Part shown: in pieces, positions 32,263-41,385 of the stretch
How positions within the stretch are numbered: the first letter of the stretch is position 1
Layout: each line of letters starts with the position of its first letter
DNA from: Desulfovibrio legallii
GTDB taxonomy: Bacteria > Desulfobacterota > Desulfovibrionia > Desulfovibrionales > Desulfovibrionaceae
Assembly: GCF_004309735.1 (NCBI RefSeq)
Contig: NZ_SIXC01000002.1
Span: 248,613-310,558, forward strand
Length of the DNA: 61,946 nt
Reading direction: 5' to 3'
Notes under the pieces: generated by a model
The model's database searches: none
What the model saw: the letters and a program-made list of their open reading frames with translations, nothing else
What the model was told of the DNA's origin: nothing
Position numbers and translations under genes: made by a program

Positions 32263-34602
32263 ATGAGCGCCAACAAGGAAGCAGGGGCCTGCCCCTTGCG
32301 TTTCGACATCGGAGGCATGCACTGCGCGGCCTGCTCCTCGCGTATTGAGCGGGTGGTGGGCCGCATGGAAGGCGTGGACAAAATCAGCGTCAATCTGGCC
32401 ACGGCCAAGGCCGAAGTCTGGACCAGACCGGGCGAAGAGGACGCCGTCAGCAAAAGTCTGGTGGAACGCGTGGCCGCCCTGGGCTTTACGGCGGCCCCCG
32501 CCGCCGAGGACAACGCCTCCGCCGAGTTTGCGGCCAACAAAGCCCGCGCGCAGGCCGACATCCAGGCCCGCCTGCGCCGTCTGATCCCCATGGCCTGCTT
32601 TGCCGTGCCCTTGCTGGTGGTTTCCATGGGGCACATGGTGGGCCTGCCCCTGCCCTCCTGGCTGGACCCGCACAGCGCGCCCCGCACTTTTATGCTGGTG
32701 CAGCTGCTGCTGACCCTGCCCGTGGTCTGGCTGGGCCGCCATTTTTACAAAGACGGCATCGTGGCCCTGCTGCGCCGCGCCCCGGCCATGGACAGCCTGG
32801 TGGCCGTGGGCACGGGTGCGGCCTTCCTGTTCAGTCTGGGCAACACGCTCCTGGGGCTGGCCGGATCCGAGCCCATGACCCGCGCCATGAACCTCTACTA
32901 CGAATCCTGCGCCGTGCTGCTGACCATGATTGAGCTGGGGCAGTTTCTTGAAGCCACAGCCAAACGCAAGGCCGGGGACGCCATGGGCGCGCTCATGAGC
33001 CTCACCCCGGAAACGGCCCTGCTGCTGGATCCCGCCGACGCGGCCGCCGCCCCGCGCGAAGTGCCCCTGGCCCAGGTGCGCGCCGGTGACACACTGCTGC
33101 TCAAGCCCGGCGGCCGCGTGCCCGTGGACGGCGTGGTGCTCACGGGCCGCAGCGCCGTGGACGTTTCCCTGCTGACGGGCGAATCCATGCCCGTGCCCGT
33201 GGCCCCGGACGACAAGCTGGTGGCGGGCAGCGTCAACGGCGAGGGCTCGCTCACCCTGCGGGCCGAGGCCGTGGGCGGTCATACGCGCTTGGCGCGCATC
33301 ATCCGCCTGGTGCGCGAGGCCCAGGGCAGCAAGGCCCCCATAGCCCGGCTGGCCGACAAGGTGAGCTTTTACTTCGTGCCCACGGTCATGCTGCTGGCCG
33401 TGCTGGCCGCCCTGGCCTGGCTGATCTTCAGCAACGAGCCCATCACCACAGCCCTCACCGTTTTTGTGGCCGTGCTGGTCATGGCCTGCCCCTGCGCCAT
33501 GGGCCTTGCCACGCCCATGTCCATCATGGTGGGCACGGGTCGCGGCGCGCAGTTGGGCGTGCTGATCAAGAACGGCGCGGCCCTGGAACAGGCCGGACGC
33601 ATCAGCGTGCTGGCCGTGGACAAAACCGGCACCCTCACCACGGGCAAACCCGTGCTTACGGGCCTGGACGTGCTGCCCGACGCGGCGGCATGGGACGAAA
33701 ACGCCCTGCTGGGTCTGGCCGCCAGCCTGGAGGCCCGCTCCGAGCACCCCCTGGCCCATGCCATTCTGGCCGCCGCCAAGGAACGCCAACTGATTGCCGC
33801 CGCAGTGGACGAAGTGGCGGTCAGCCCCGGACTGGGCATTGCCGGCAAAGTGGGCGCGGAAACCGTGGCCGTGGGCAACCGCGCTTTTATGGAAGAACGC
33901 GGTCTGCGCGTGCCGCAGGACGTGCTGGCCCATCTGGCCGCCCTGGCCGAAGCCGGCCAGACCCCGCTGCTTCTGGCCCTGGGCGCGGGGGCCGAGGCCC
34001 GCCTGGCTGCCGTGCTGGCCCTGGCCGACGCCCTGCGCCCCGAATCGGCCTCCGTGGTGGCCCGGCTGCGCCATATGGGCGTGCGCGTGGTCATGCTCAC
34101 CGGCGATAACGAACGCACGGCCCGCGCCGTCGCCGCCAGAGCCGGCGTGGACGAAGTGGCCGCCGGCCTGCTGCCCGCACAAAAGGCGGACTATGTGCGC
34201 CGCCTGCAGGAGGAAGGAAATATCGTGGGCATGGTGGGCGACGGCGTTAACGATGCTCCGGCCCTGGCCGCGGCGCATGTGGGCATGGCCGTGGGCACGG
34301 GCGTGGACGTGAGCGCCGAAGCCGGCGACATGGTGCTCATGCGCGACGGCATGGAGGCCGTACTCACGGCCCTGGCCCTTTCCCGCGCCACCATGCGCAA
34401 TATCCGCCAGAATCTGTGCTGGGCCTTTGGCTACAACATATTGGGCCTGCCCGTGGCCGCCGGCCTGCTGCACGCCTTTGGCGGCCCCATGCTCTCCCCC
34501 ATGATCGCCGGCACCGCCATGGCCCTTTCCTCTTTCTCTGTGGTCAGCAACGCCTTGCGGCTGCGCTGGTTCCGCATCAAGGAGCAACCATCAGCCAGCT
34601 GA
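32263..34602 (+). CDS. copA: Cu(I)-exporting P1B-type ATPase
   Basis: 779 residues. One N-terminal HMA domain (GGMHCAAC, C21/C24), eight predicted membrane helices, actuator TGES, the CPC metal site in MACPCAMGLATP near 409-411, phosphorylation motif DKTGTLT at ~453, SEHPLA with the HP dipeptide, and the hinge GDGVNDAPALAAAHVGMA near 660. It expels Cu(I) using ATP. CGGAGG precedes the ATG. The overlap-free divergent copZ completes a minimal copper-resistance pair; no regulator gene is adjacent. Confidence 0.95.
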   Translation: MSANKEAGACPLRFDIGGMHCAACSSRIERVVGRMEGVDKISVNLATAKAEVWTRPGEEDAVSKSLVERVAALGFTAAPAAEDNASAEFAANKARAQADIQARLRRLIPMACFAVPLLVVSMGHMVGLPLPSWLDPHSAPRTFMLVQLLLTLPVVWLGRHFYKDGIVALLRRAPAMDSLVAVGTGAAFLFSLGNTLLGLAGSEPMTRAMNLYYESCAVLLTMIELGQFLEATAKRKAGDAMGALMSLTPETALLLDPADAAAAPREVPLAQVRAGDTLLLKPGGRVPVDGVVLTGRSAVDVSLLTGESMPVPVAPDDKLVAGSVNGEGSLTLRAEAVGGHTRLARIIRLVREAQGSKAPIARLADKVSFYFVPTVMLLAVLAALAWLIFSNEPITTALTVFVAVLVMACPCAMGLATPMSIMVGTGRGAQLGVLIKNGAALEQAGRISVLAVDKTGTLTTGKPVLTGLDVLPDAAAWDENALLGLAASLEARSEHPLAHAILAAAKERQLIAAAVDEVAVSPGLGIAGKVGAETVAVGNRAFMEERGLRVPQDVLAHLAALAEAGQTPLLLALGAGAEARLAAVLALADALRPESASVVARLRHMGVRVVMLTGDNERTARAVAARAGVDEVAAGLLPAQKADYVRRLQEEGNIVGMVGDGVNDAPALAAAHVGMAVGTGVDVSAEAGDMVLMRDGMEAVLTALALSRATMRNIRQNLCWAFGYNILGLPVAAGLLHAFGGPMLSPMIAGTAMALSSFSVVSNALRLRWFRIKEQPSAS

Positions 34603-34644
34603 AAAGCCAGAAAACAACCTTGCGCAGCCCGTGAGCAGCAAAAA

Positions 34645-34690
34645 AACGTTGCCGCGGGCAGCGCAAAAAGGCTGCCGCTGCTGCGACGTT
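34645..34690 (+). terminator. Hairpin after copA
   Basis: AACGTTGCCGCGGGCAGC pairs imperfectly with GCTGCCGCTGCTGCGACGTT around gcaaaaag. No long T-tract. Confidence 0.5.
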
Positions 34691-34702
34691 CTGCTTTGTC
34701 AG

Positions 34703-34935
34703 AGCAGACTACTTTTGAGAATGTATATTCTCAAAGGTTACGGCGCCCCCGTGCCGGCGCTTACCCGCGCAACTACATAGCGCTGCTGTCGTCATCCGTA
34801 GCCAGCACTGTTGTCTTTGCCCGGAGCTTCCTCCGTCGTAACGGGCCAAGCGCCTGCGTCGCAACGGCTGAAGCCGCGCCTCCACGGCGGGCGTCTGCCT
34901 ACGTAACCACCAGGGCCTTGCAACGTTGCAATGCC
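34703..34935 (-). repeat. Dispersed repeat, family B copy 3 (longest)
   Basis: The plus-strand left end TTTGAGAAT-gtat-ATTCTCAAA is a perfect 9-bp hairpin. The right end AGGGCCTTGCAACGTTGCAATGCCCT is a near-perfect palindrome. The middle shares GGCGGGCGTCTGC with copy 1 but contains ~90 extra bases. Its right end meets the stop codon of the PAS-GGDEF gene (34936). Confidence 0.85.
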
Positions 34936-36222
34936 CTATTTTTGTTCCTCCATCCTGCAGACCTTGTCCGCAAAGGCTATGGCGTTTCTGCCGTTGGCCT
35001 TGGCCCGATAGAGCGCCTTGTCCGTTCCCATGACGATGGCTTCGCCCGCACTGTGTTCACAGTAGGCGCAAACGGCAGCAATGGTTTTAAGGCCAATGCT
35101 CACGGTCACCCGTCCCCAGGAGCTGTCCACATGAGGAATCTGGAGGGCATAGACGGCGTCGCGCAGACGCTTTGCCATGACCAGAGCGCCCTCTTCGTCC
35201 GTATGGGGCATAAGGACGGCAAATTCTTCGCCTCCGTAGCGGAACAGCCTGTCCTCAGCGCGGAGCAGGCTGTCGCTCATGGCCTTGGCCACGGCCGTGA
35301 GGCAGTGGTCGCCTGCCAGATGCCCATACCGGTCATTAAAGAGCTTGAAATTGTCCACATCGATGAGCGCCACACTCAGCACGCCGCCGGCCCGGCCCAA
35401 TCGCGACACCTCGCGGGCAAGCGAAGCGTCGAAATGCCGTCGGTTGTAGACGCCTGTCAGGTAATCCCTGGAGTTCAGTTCCGCCAGGCGGCGGTTCGCT
35501 ACCTGCAACTGACGCTCAAGGTGTTTGCGTTCTGTAATGTCCAGATGGATGACGCAGATGGCGATGATTTTGTTCATCGCGCTGGTGATGGGGGTCACGG
35601 CAATAAGATATTCCCTGTCGCCTATGGCCAGTTCATGGTCAGGGATGCGGCCGCCGGCATCCAGCTTTATGAAATCCTGGACTATTTTTTCCCCGCTCTC
35701 CCGGTGCAGATCCTTCACGTGCCGGCCAATGACCTCCATGAGCGGCCGCCCCGATAGAACGGCATGCCTGGCATTGGCGGCCAGCAGCCGTCCGTCCCGG
35801 CCCACCACGCAAGCGGCTATGGGGGTCAGGCCAAAAATGGTGTCCAGCGCGGGCATTTCCTGCCCGGTCCGGGCCGGCAGGGCGGCCAGGTCGCACTCCA
35901 CCCCCTGAAAGCCCAACAGCGCGCCGTCTTCGGCAAACAGGGGCACGCCACTGATTTCCACCACCAGCAGAAAGCCCGTGGCGGAAATATAGCGCACCAC
36001 CACATGCGCAAAAGCGCACGGGGCCCCTTCACGATAAAACAGATCAGGAATTTTCACGGCGTCCGCAGGGTCCATGAATTCCTGGAAGGGCCGCCCCAGC
36101 AGCCCACCCGCGTCCAGACCGAACAACTGTTCCTTTTGTGTGGAGGCCTGAAGGTAGTTCAGACCGGGGTCGACCTTCCACGACGGTGTTTCCACAGTCG
36201 CGCCTTGAAGTCCGTGTGGCAA
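34936..36222 (-). CDS. PAS-PAS-GGDEF diguanylate cyclase
   Basis: 428 residues from a TTG start, chosen because AGGAGG lies six bases upstream. Two PAS domains (~25-125 and ~130-245; DITERKHLERQL ends the second) are followed by a GGDEF domain with RYGGEEF (active GGEEF) and an RAED I-site five residues before it, so product inhibition is expected. It makes cyclic di-GMP from GTP in the cytoplasm; no membrane segment is seen. The sensed signal is unknown. The stop codon coincides with the end of repeat B copy 3. Confidence 0.88.
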   Translation of the reverse strand: MPHGLQGATVETPSWKVDPGLNYLQASTQKEQLFGLDAGGLLGRPFQEFMDPADAVKIPDLFYREGAPCAFAHVVVRYISATGFLLVVEISGVPLFAEDGALLGFQGVECDLAALPARTGQEMPALDTIFGLTPIAACVVGRDGRLLAANARHAVLSGRPLMEVIGRHVKDLHRESGEKIVQDFIKLDAGGRIPDHELAIGDREYLIAVTPITSAMNKIIAICVIHLDITERKHLERQLQVANRRLAELNSRDYLTGVYNRRHFDASLAREVSRLGRAGGVLSVALIDVDNFKLFNDRYGHLAGDHCLTAVAKAMSDSLLRAEDRLFRYGGEEFAVLMPHTDEEGALVMAKRLRDAVYALQIPHVDSSWGRVTVSIGLKTIAAVCAYCEHSAGEAIVMGTDKALYRAKANGRNAIAFADKVCRMEEQK

Positions 36223-36399
36223 AAGGCACCTCCTCCACGGGCCGTGGCGTGCGCCGCACGCGTCTGCAGGCCGTTACCATGTCTCTTGGGCAATATAGTT
36301 TTTTTTGCCGGTGGCGTAAACGAGGTCTGCAGGGTCTGCCGCAAAGAACGGGGCATAGCGGCTATAGAAGGCGCTTGCCCCGTTCTTGGGTGCGGAACC

Positions 36400-36438
36400 A
36401 AAAAGCGCGGCACCGCGATGTGGTCGCAGTGCCGCGCT
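36400..36438 (-). terminator. Rho-independent terminator of the tRNA pair
   Basis: On the minus strand AGCGCGGCAC pairs with GTGCCGCGCT, followed by TTTTTGG, 8 bp past the tRNA-Asp CCA end. Confidence 0.85.
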
Positions 36439-36445
36439 TGGCTTC

Positions 36446-36522
<77 letters not shown>

Positions 36523-36533
36523 GTAAGGTGGGC

Positions 36534-36609
36534 TGGTGGGCAGTACAGGACTTGAACCTGTGACCCCCGCCGTGTGAAGGCGATGCTCTACCAGCTGAGC
36601 TAACTGCCC
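36534..36609 (-). tRNA. tRNA-Val (anticodon CAC)
   Basis: 76 bases with encoded CCA. Acceptor GGGCAGT pairs with ACTGCCC. The D-arm is AGCTCAGCTGGTAGAGC, the anticodon loop TTCACAC gives CAC, and the T-arm contains GGTTCAAGTCC. Confidence 0.93.
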
Positions 36610-36623
36610 GCCCCGGAGATAGA

Positions 36624-36652
36624 GTTCTATGCAAAAGCCCCCGCTTCGTCAA
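36624..36652 (-). promoter_or_regulatory. Promoter of the tRNA-Val/tRNA-Asp unit
   Basis: TTGACG, 17 bases, TAGAAC on the minus strand, 14 bp before the tRNA-Val 5' end. A/T-rich sequence upstream (36653-36720) could act as an UP element. Confidence 0.75.
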
Positions 36653-36844
36653 GAAAATTTTGCCAAGTAAAAAAATTTAAACTTTTTTACTCTTTTATTA
36701 CCCTCAATTTTCTGGCTATTTCTCCCGTCCACCGCGCAAATGCGGCAAAATCGCACCGCGCTGCCTTGCGGTACGCCGTGGGGAGTGCTAGACCTGCCCC
36801 CAGGACGGGTTCTGCCCCGTCCCATGTTTTTTTCCGAGGCTGGT

Positions 36845-37966
36845 ATGCAAGCGCTTTTGAAATATATCGGCATCGCAGCCTGTTGCAGCCTGCTGGCGCT
36901 GACCGCTCAGGCGGCCCCCGCCCGGGTGGTGGACGGCGCTGTCATCATGCGCCAGCCCATGCGGGAAAATCTGTGCGCCATCACCTTTGACGACGGGCCT
37001 TCCGTCAATACGCCGCAACTGCTGGATATGCTGGCAGAATACGGCATCCCCGCCACATTTTTTCTCTTGGGCAGCCAGGCCGAGCGCCACCCGGACACCG
37101 TCCGGCGCATTTTGGCTGAAGGGCATGAGGTAGGCAACCACTCCTATTCTCACCCCAATCTGCGTCTGGCTTCACCGGAGCGCAAAGCCGAGGAAATTCG
37201 CCGCACCGACGCCGTGCTGCGTTCCCTGGGGGCCGCGCCAGTGTTTCTGCGGCCGCCCTACGGGGCCTTTGACGCCTATACGGAAAAAGTGGCCGGTGAA
37301 CTGGGGCTCTCTATTCTGCTCTGGTCGCTGGACAGCCGCGACTGGCAGCGCCTGCCCGCCAATTATGCCACCCTGCGCTCCACTCTGGGCACGGTCTACC
37401 AGCCCGGAACCCTGCGGGGCATTTTTCTGTTTCATGACACGCACAAACGCACGGTGGACGACCTGCCCCGCATCATCCGCGACCTGCGGGCAGGCGGCTG
37501 CCAGCGCTTTGTTACCGTGAGCGACTATCTGGAAGGGCTTCTGGATCCGGAACCGGGCATGCTCATGACCCGCCGTACGCCCCGCCCCTTGCCCCCGGCC
37601 GAAGCGGAAATGCCCGCCGCCGCGCATGAGGTGCACGGTGTGCGCCAGGCGGAAGAGCTGCCCCCTGCCAGCTACCCCGCCGGATCCACGCCCGTGCCTT
37701 TGGCCCGCAGCAGCCGCCCTTGGCTGCAGGATACGTCCGCCGCAGCCTCTCAGGCCGCAGCACAGGGGCAGGCTGCGGCACAAAGCCCTGCCGATGCCCA
37801 GAGCCCCACAGAGGGACGACCCGACGCGACGCACGCCGGACCAGAGGGCTCCTCCGCCCCGGCCGCCACGCCGCAAGAGACTCTGCATCCGCACCCTACC
37901 ACGTCCATGCCTGCCGCCAGCCCTGGCCTGCCCGCCGCCCACGGCCCTGCCAGGCCGGTTTCCTGA
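36845..37966 (+). CDS. Exported polysaccharide deacetylase with disordered C-terminal tail
   Basis: 373 residues. A signal peptide (LLKYIGIAACCSLLALTAQA) leads to a NodB domain with the five-motif pattern: ITFDDGP (D49/D50), HSYSH (H99/H103), RPPYG (136-140), LWSLDSRDW and FLFHDTH. Such enzymes remove acetyl groups from N-acetylglucosamine of peptidoglycan or exopolysaccharide in the periplasm. The last ~120 residues are Ala/Pro/Gln-rich and probably disordered. GAGG lies five bases before the ATG. It is not in an operon. Confidence 0.88.
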   Translation: MQALLKYIGIAACCSLLALTAQAAPARVVDGAVIMRQPMRENLCAITFDDGPSVNTPQLLDMLAEYGIPATFFLLGSQAERHPDTVRRILAEGHEVGNHSYSHPNLRLASPERKAEEIRRTDAVLRSLGAAPVFLRPPYGAFDAYTEKVAGELGLSILLWSLDSRDWQRLPANYATLRSTLGTVYQPGTLRGIFLFHDTHKRTVDDLPRIIRDLRAGGCQRFVTVSDYLEGLLDPEPGMLMTRRTPRPLPPAEAEMPAAAHEVHGVRQAEELPPASYPAGSTPVPLARSSRPWLQDTSAAASQAAAQGQAAAQSPADAQSPTEGRPDATHAGPEGSSAPAATPQETLHPHPTTSMPAASPGLPAAHGPARPVS

Positions 37967-38021
37967 TTTTTTCTCTGTAACAGTTTTTCGCTGTTCCTCC
38001 CCCCACAGGGAAGTACCAAGA

Positions 38022-38050
38022 ACCGCCCCGACCAATGTGGCCGGGGCGGT
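38022..38050. terminator. Hairpin between convergent pda and purL
   Basis: ACCGCCCCG pairs with CGGGGCGGT. The surrounding 300 bp (37967-38266) also holds an inverted pair GCAGCAAAAA / TTTTTGCTGC (about 38094-38155) but no gene. Confidence 0.55.
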
Positions 38051-38266
38051 CAGCATCAAAACGCTTTTTCGCCGGGATTGCCCCAAATCCGTGGGCAGCA
38101 AAAATCCGCCGCTGACGCCGTTTGGCGCAAAAAAGGCTGTTTTTGCTGCAGCGGGACGACCAACCTCCGGTCCCGCCATCCCTGCCGCGCCAGGCCCGCT
38201 ATTCTCCCGCAGCCAGCGCCCCCCCTGCCCTGCCTTCTGCAGCAGTCAGCGCGTCGGCCCCTGCCG

Positions 38267-41263
38267 CTACCAGTCCAGGGTACGCTTGAAGGCCTTGGCC
38301 AGATCCTCCACGGGCGCAGCACAAAGCAGGCTGTCGCCGCTGCGCAGGGTCAGCCGTGCGTCCTCCGTAACCGTGCCGATGCGGGTACAGAGCTGCCACT
38401 GCCCCAGGGCGTCAAAAATCATGCCCAGGTCCGGCCGCACGCTGATGACCAGTCGGCTGGCCGACTCGCTGTAAAGCAGTTCGGTCAGGTTCATGGCCTC
38501 CAGAGCGGGCACGGCGTTCAGGTCCACCTCGGCCCCCAGACGCCCGCCAATGCACATCTCGGCCAGGGCCACAGCCAGGCCGCCGTCGGAGCAGTCGTGG
38601 CAGGCGGCAATGGCCTTCTGCCCCATAAGGGCGTTGACGGCGCGGTAGCGCGGCAGGGCCGTGGCGGCGTCCACATGGGGCACACGCCCGCCCTTGAGGC
38701 CCAGCTCGTCGGCGGCCTCGCTGCCCGCCATTTCGCGCCAGGTACCGCCCAGCACATAGATGAGGTCGCCGGGACGCTTGAAATCTGAAGTCTGCGCCGC
38801 CGTCACGTTGCCCATGACCCCCAGTACGGAGAAGAGCACCGTAGGCGGAATGGAGATGCGCTCCCCGCCGCCGGTGTAGTCGTTCTTCATGGAATCCTTG
38901 CCGGAAATGCAGGGCACGCCGAAGGCCAGGGAGAACTGCCGCAGGGCACGGCAGGCCCGCACCAGCTGGGCCAGCTTGTAGCGGCCATCGGGGTTGGACG
39001 GGCTTACCACCGGGTCGCACCAACAGAAGTTGTCCACCCCGGCCAGGGCGTCGGGGTTGGCGCCCACAGCCACGGCGTTGCGGATGGCTTCGTCCATGGC
39101 ATTGGCCATCATCCAGTAGGCGTCGTAGTCGCTGAACTTGGGGCAGATGCCGTGCGAAACTACCAGACCGGCGTCCGATTCCAGCAGGGGCCGCAGCACG
39201 CCCGCGTCTGACGGACCATCGCGCTTGACGCCCACCATGGGCTTGACCACGCTGCCACCGCGCACCTCATGGTCATACTGGCGGACAATGTATTCCTTGG
39301 AGCAGATGTTCAACCTGCCCAGCATGCGCTGCAAAAAGGCCCCCTGCTCCACCTGCGCCACGTCCACACGGATGTCCCGCACTTCGGGCGCGCTCCACTG
39401 GGCTTCCAGGTGCAGCTGGGGCACGCCGTTGTGCATGAAGTCCATATCCAGCGAGGCCACCACGCGTTCGCCGTAGCGCACTTCAAAGCAGCCGGATTCC
39501 GTAAAATAGCCCAGGGCCGTGGCCTCCACGTCCATACGGGCAGCCAGCTCCAGAAACTGCTCCAGTTTGTTCGGGGGCACGGCCAGGGTCATACGCTCCT
39601 GCGCCTCGGAGAGCAGGATCTCCCAGGGCCGCAGGCCGTCGTACTTGAGGGGGGCCTTGGCGATGTCCAGCACGCAGCCGCCCGTATCTTCGGCCATTTC
39701 GCCCACGGAGGAAGAGAGGCCGCCCGCGCCGTTGTCCGTAATGGCGTGGTACAGACCCATATCCCGCGCGCGCAGAATAAAGTCATACATCTTGCGTTGC
39801 GTAATAGGGTCGCCGATCTGCACGGCCGTGGCCGGGGAGCCTTCGTGCAGCTCTTCGGAGGAAAAGGTGGCCCCGTGGATGCCGTCCTTGCCGATGCGGC
39901 CGCCAGTCATGACAATGACGTCGCCCGGCTCGGCCTTCTTGTACCAGCCGGCGCGGCCGTTGATTTCTGCAGGCAGCAGCCCCACGGTGCCGCAAAAGAC
40001 CAGGGGCTTGCCCAGAAAGCGCTGGTCAAAGACCAGAGAGCCGTTGACCGTGGGAATGCCGGACTTGTTGCCGCCGTGCTCCACGCCTTCGCGCACGCCT
40101 TCCAGCACGCGGCGGGGGTGCAGCAGGCGCGGGGGCAGGGGCTGGTCATAAAAGGGCGAGGCAAAGCAGAACACATCCGTATTGCAGACCAATTCCGCAC
40201 CCATGCCCGTGCCCATGGGGTCGCGGTTCACGCCCACAATGCCCGTAAGCGCCCCGCCGTAGGGGTCCAGGGCCGAGGGGCTGTTGTGCGTCTCTACCTT
40301 GATGCAGGCGTCGTAGCCGTTGATAAACGCAATGACGCCTGCATTGTCCTTGAACACGGACTTGCAATAGTCCTTCTCGCCCATGCGCTCCCGCAGGATG
40401 GCCGTGGCGTCGCGGATGCAGGTTTTGTAGAGGTTGTCCACCACCTCGCGGCGGCCCGTATCCGCGTCCGTATAGTCGATACGCGCGGCGAAAATCTTGT
40501 GTTTACAATGCTCGGACCAGGTCTGGGCCAGCACTTCCATTTCCACGTCCGTAGGGTCGGCGGGCAGCTGCAGGGCGGCGCGCCGGGCGGCTTCCTCCAG
40601 CCCGGTGAAGTGCGCACGGATGCGGTGCAGCTCCGTAAGATTAAGTGCCCAGGTGTTTTCCCGGCTGGCCCGTTGCAGGGCCGCGTCGTCCATAGCGGAG
40701 AGGGCCACGGTTTCCACCGTGGCGTCGGCCGCGCCCGTAACCTTGGCGGCCTGAGGCTCAAAGCCGGGGGCCGCCTGCCATTCCTGCGCGCTTTTGACGC
40801 GATAGCGCTGGATCAGGGTATTGCAGAGCAGATCGCGGGCCAGGGCGTCCACCTGTTCGCGGCGCAGGGGCGCGGCGGGGTCCTCGCTGATGCGGTACTG
40901 CACCGAGGTATAGACGCGCAGGCCTTCTCGCGGCAGACCCAGCACCAGAGCGGCCGTGTCCCGCGCCGTGCGGGCTTCGTTGTCCGTGACGCCGGGGCGA
41001 AAGCCCACTTCCACGAACCACTGCGCGGGCTGCGCCAAAGGCAGCGGGGTAAGCGCCGCCTGCTGCAGAATGGGGTCGTGCCAGACGCCTTCGTCCAGCA
41101 GGCGCTGCACCTGGGGCGCGTCCAGACCGTCCACGGTAAAGACCTTGGTCTGCCGCACGGCGGCCACGGTCAGGTCGAGATCCTTGCGCAGCCGCAGGGC
41201 CGTCTTACGCCCCTGCGTATCGTCCATTCCGGCGTGGGGGCCGGTTTCCACCCTGTAGAGCAT
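38267..41263 (-). CDS. purL: Phosphoribosylformylglycinamidine synthase, PurS-like domains fused to PurL, no glutaminase
   Basis: 998 residues. The first ~170 carry two PurS-like units (LYRVETGPHAGMDDTQGRK, then FVEVGFRPGVTDNEARTARD followed by a LLCNTLIQRYRV end). The FGAM synthase core follows, with WSEHCKHK, THNSPSALDPYGGALTG, GGRIGKDGIHGATFSS and a second half AMNLTELLYSES. No Cys-His-Glu glutaminase domain is present, so a separate PurQ elsewhere must supply ammonia. It converts FGAR to FGAM in purine synthesis. The start has AAGGA eight bases upstream. It follows the polyprenyl synthase gene after 122 bp. Confidence 0.93.
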   Translation of the reverse strand: MLYRVETGPHAGMDDTQGRKTALRLRKDLDLTVAAVRQTKVFTVDGLDAPQVQRLLDEGVWHDPILQQAALTPLPLAQPAQWFVEVGFRPGVTDNEARTARDTAALVLGLPREGLRVYTSVQYRISEDPAAPLRREQVDALARDLLCNTLIQRYRVKSAQEWQAAPGFEPQAAKVTGAADATVETVALSAMDDAALQRASRENTWALNLTELHRIRAHFTGLEEAARRAALQLPADPTDVEMEVLAQTWSEHCKHKIFAARIDYTDADTGRREVVDNLYKTCIRDATAILRERMGEKDYCKSVFKDNAGVIAFINGYDACIKVETHNSPSALDPYGGALTGIVGVNRDPMGTGMGAELVCNTDVFCFASPFYDQPLPPRLLHPRRVLEGVREGVEHGGNKSGIPTVNGSLVFDQRFLGKPLVFCGTVGLLPAEINGRAGWYKKAEPGDVIVMTGGRIGKDGIHGATFSSEELHEGSPATAVQIGDPITQRKMYDFILRARDMGLYHAITDNGAGGLSSSVGEMAEDTGGCVLDIAKAPLKYDGLRPWEILLSEAQERMTLAVPPNKLEQFLELAARMDVEATALGYFTESGCFEVRYGERVVASLDMDFMHNGVPQLHLEAQWSAPEVRDIRVDVAQVEQGAFLQRMLGRLNICSKEYIVRQYDHEVRGGSVVKPMVGVKRDGPSDAGVLRPLLESDAGLVVSHGICPKFSDYDAYWMMANAMDEAIRNAVAVGANPDALAGVDNFCWCDPVVSPSNPDGRYKLAQLVRACRALRQFSLAFGVPCISGKDSMKNDYTGGGERISIPPTVLFSVLGVMGNVTAAQTSDFKRPGDLIYVLGGTWREMAGSEAADELGLKGGRVPHVDAATALPRYRAVNALMGQKAIAACHDCSDGGLAVALAEMCIGGRLGAEVDLNAVPALEAMNLTELLYSESASRLVISVRPDLGMIFDALGQWQLCTRIGTVTEDARLTLRSGDSLLCAAPVEDLAKAFKRTLDW

Positions 41264-41385
41264 GACACGCTTCCTTGTGAATATTCCCTTTTTGCGGGGG
41301 CTCTTCCCTCTCCGGTTCAAACCCGAAGGGGAAGGGCAAACGTGGGCCCGGAGGCAGCGTGCTGCCGTCCCCGCCCCCTGACGAA

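Noticed and set aside
32209..34587. 792-codon open frame opposite copA
   Set aside because: Antisense product of high GC third positions; copA has all P-type ATPase motifs.
34603..34935. Riboswitch or small RNA gene downstream of copA
   Set aside because: The structure is explained by repeat B copy 3, which recurs elsewhere, plus a simple hairpin.
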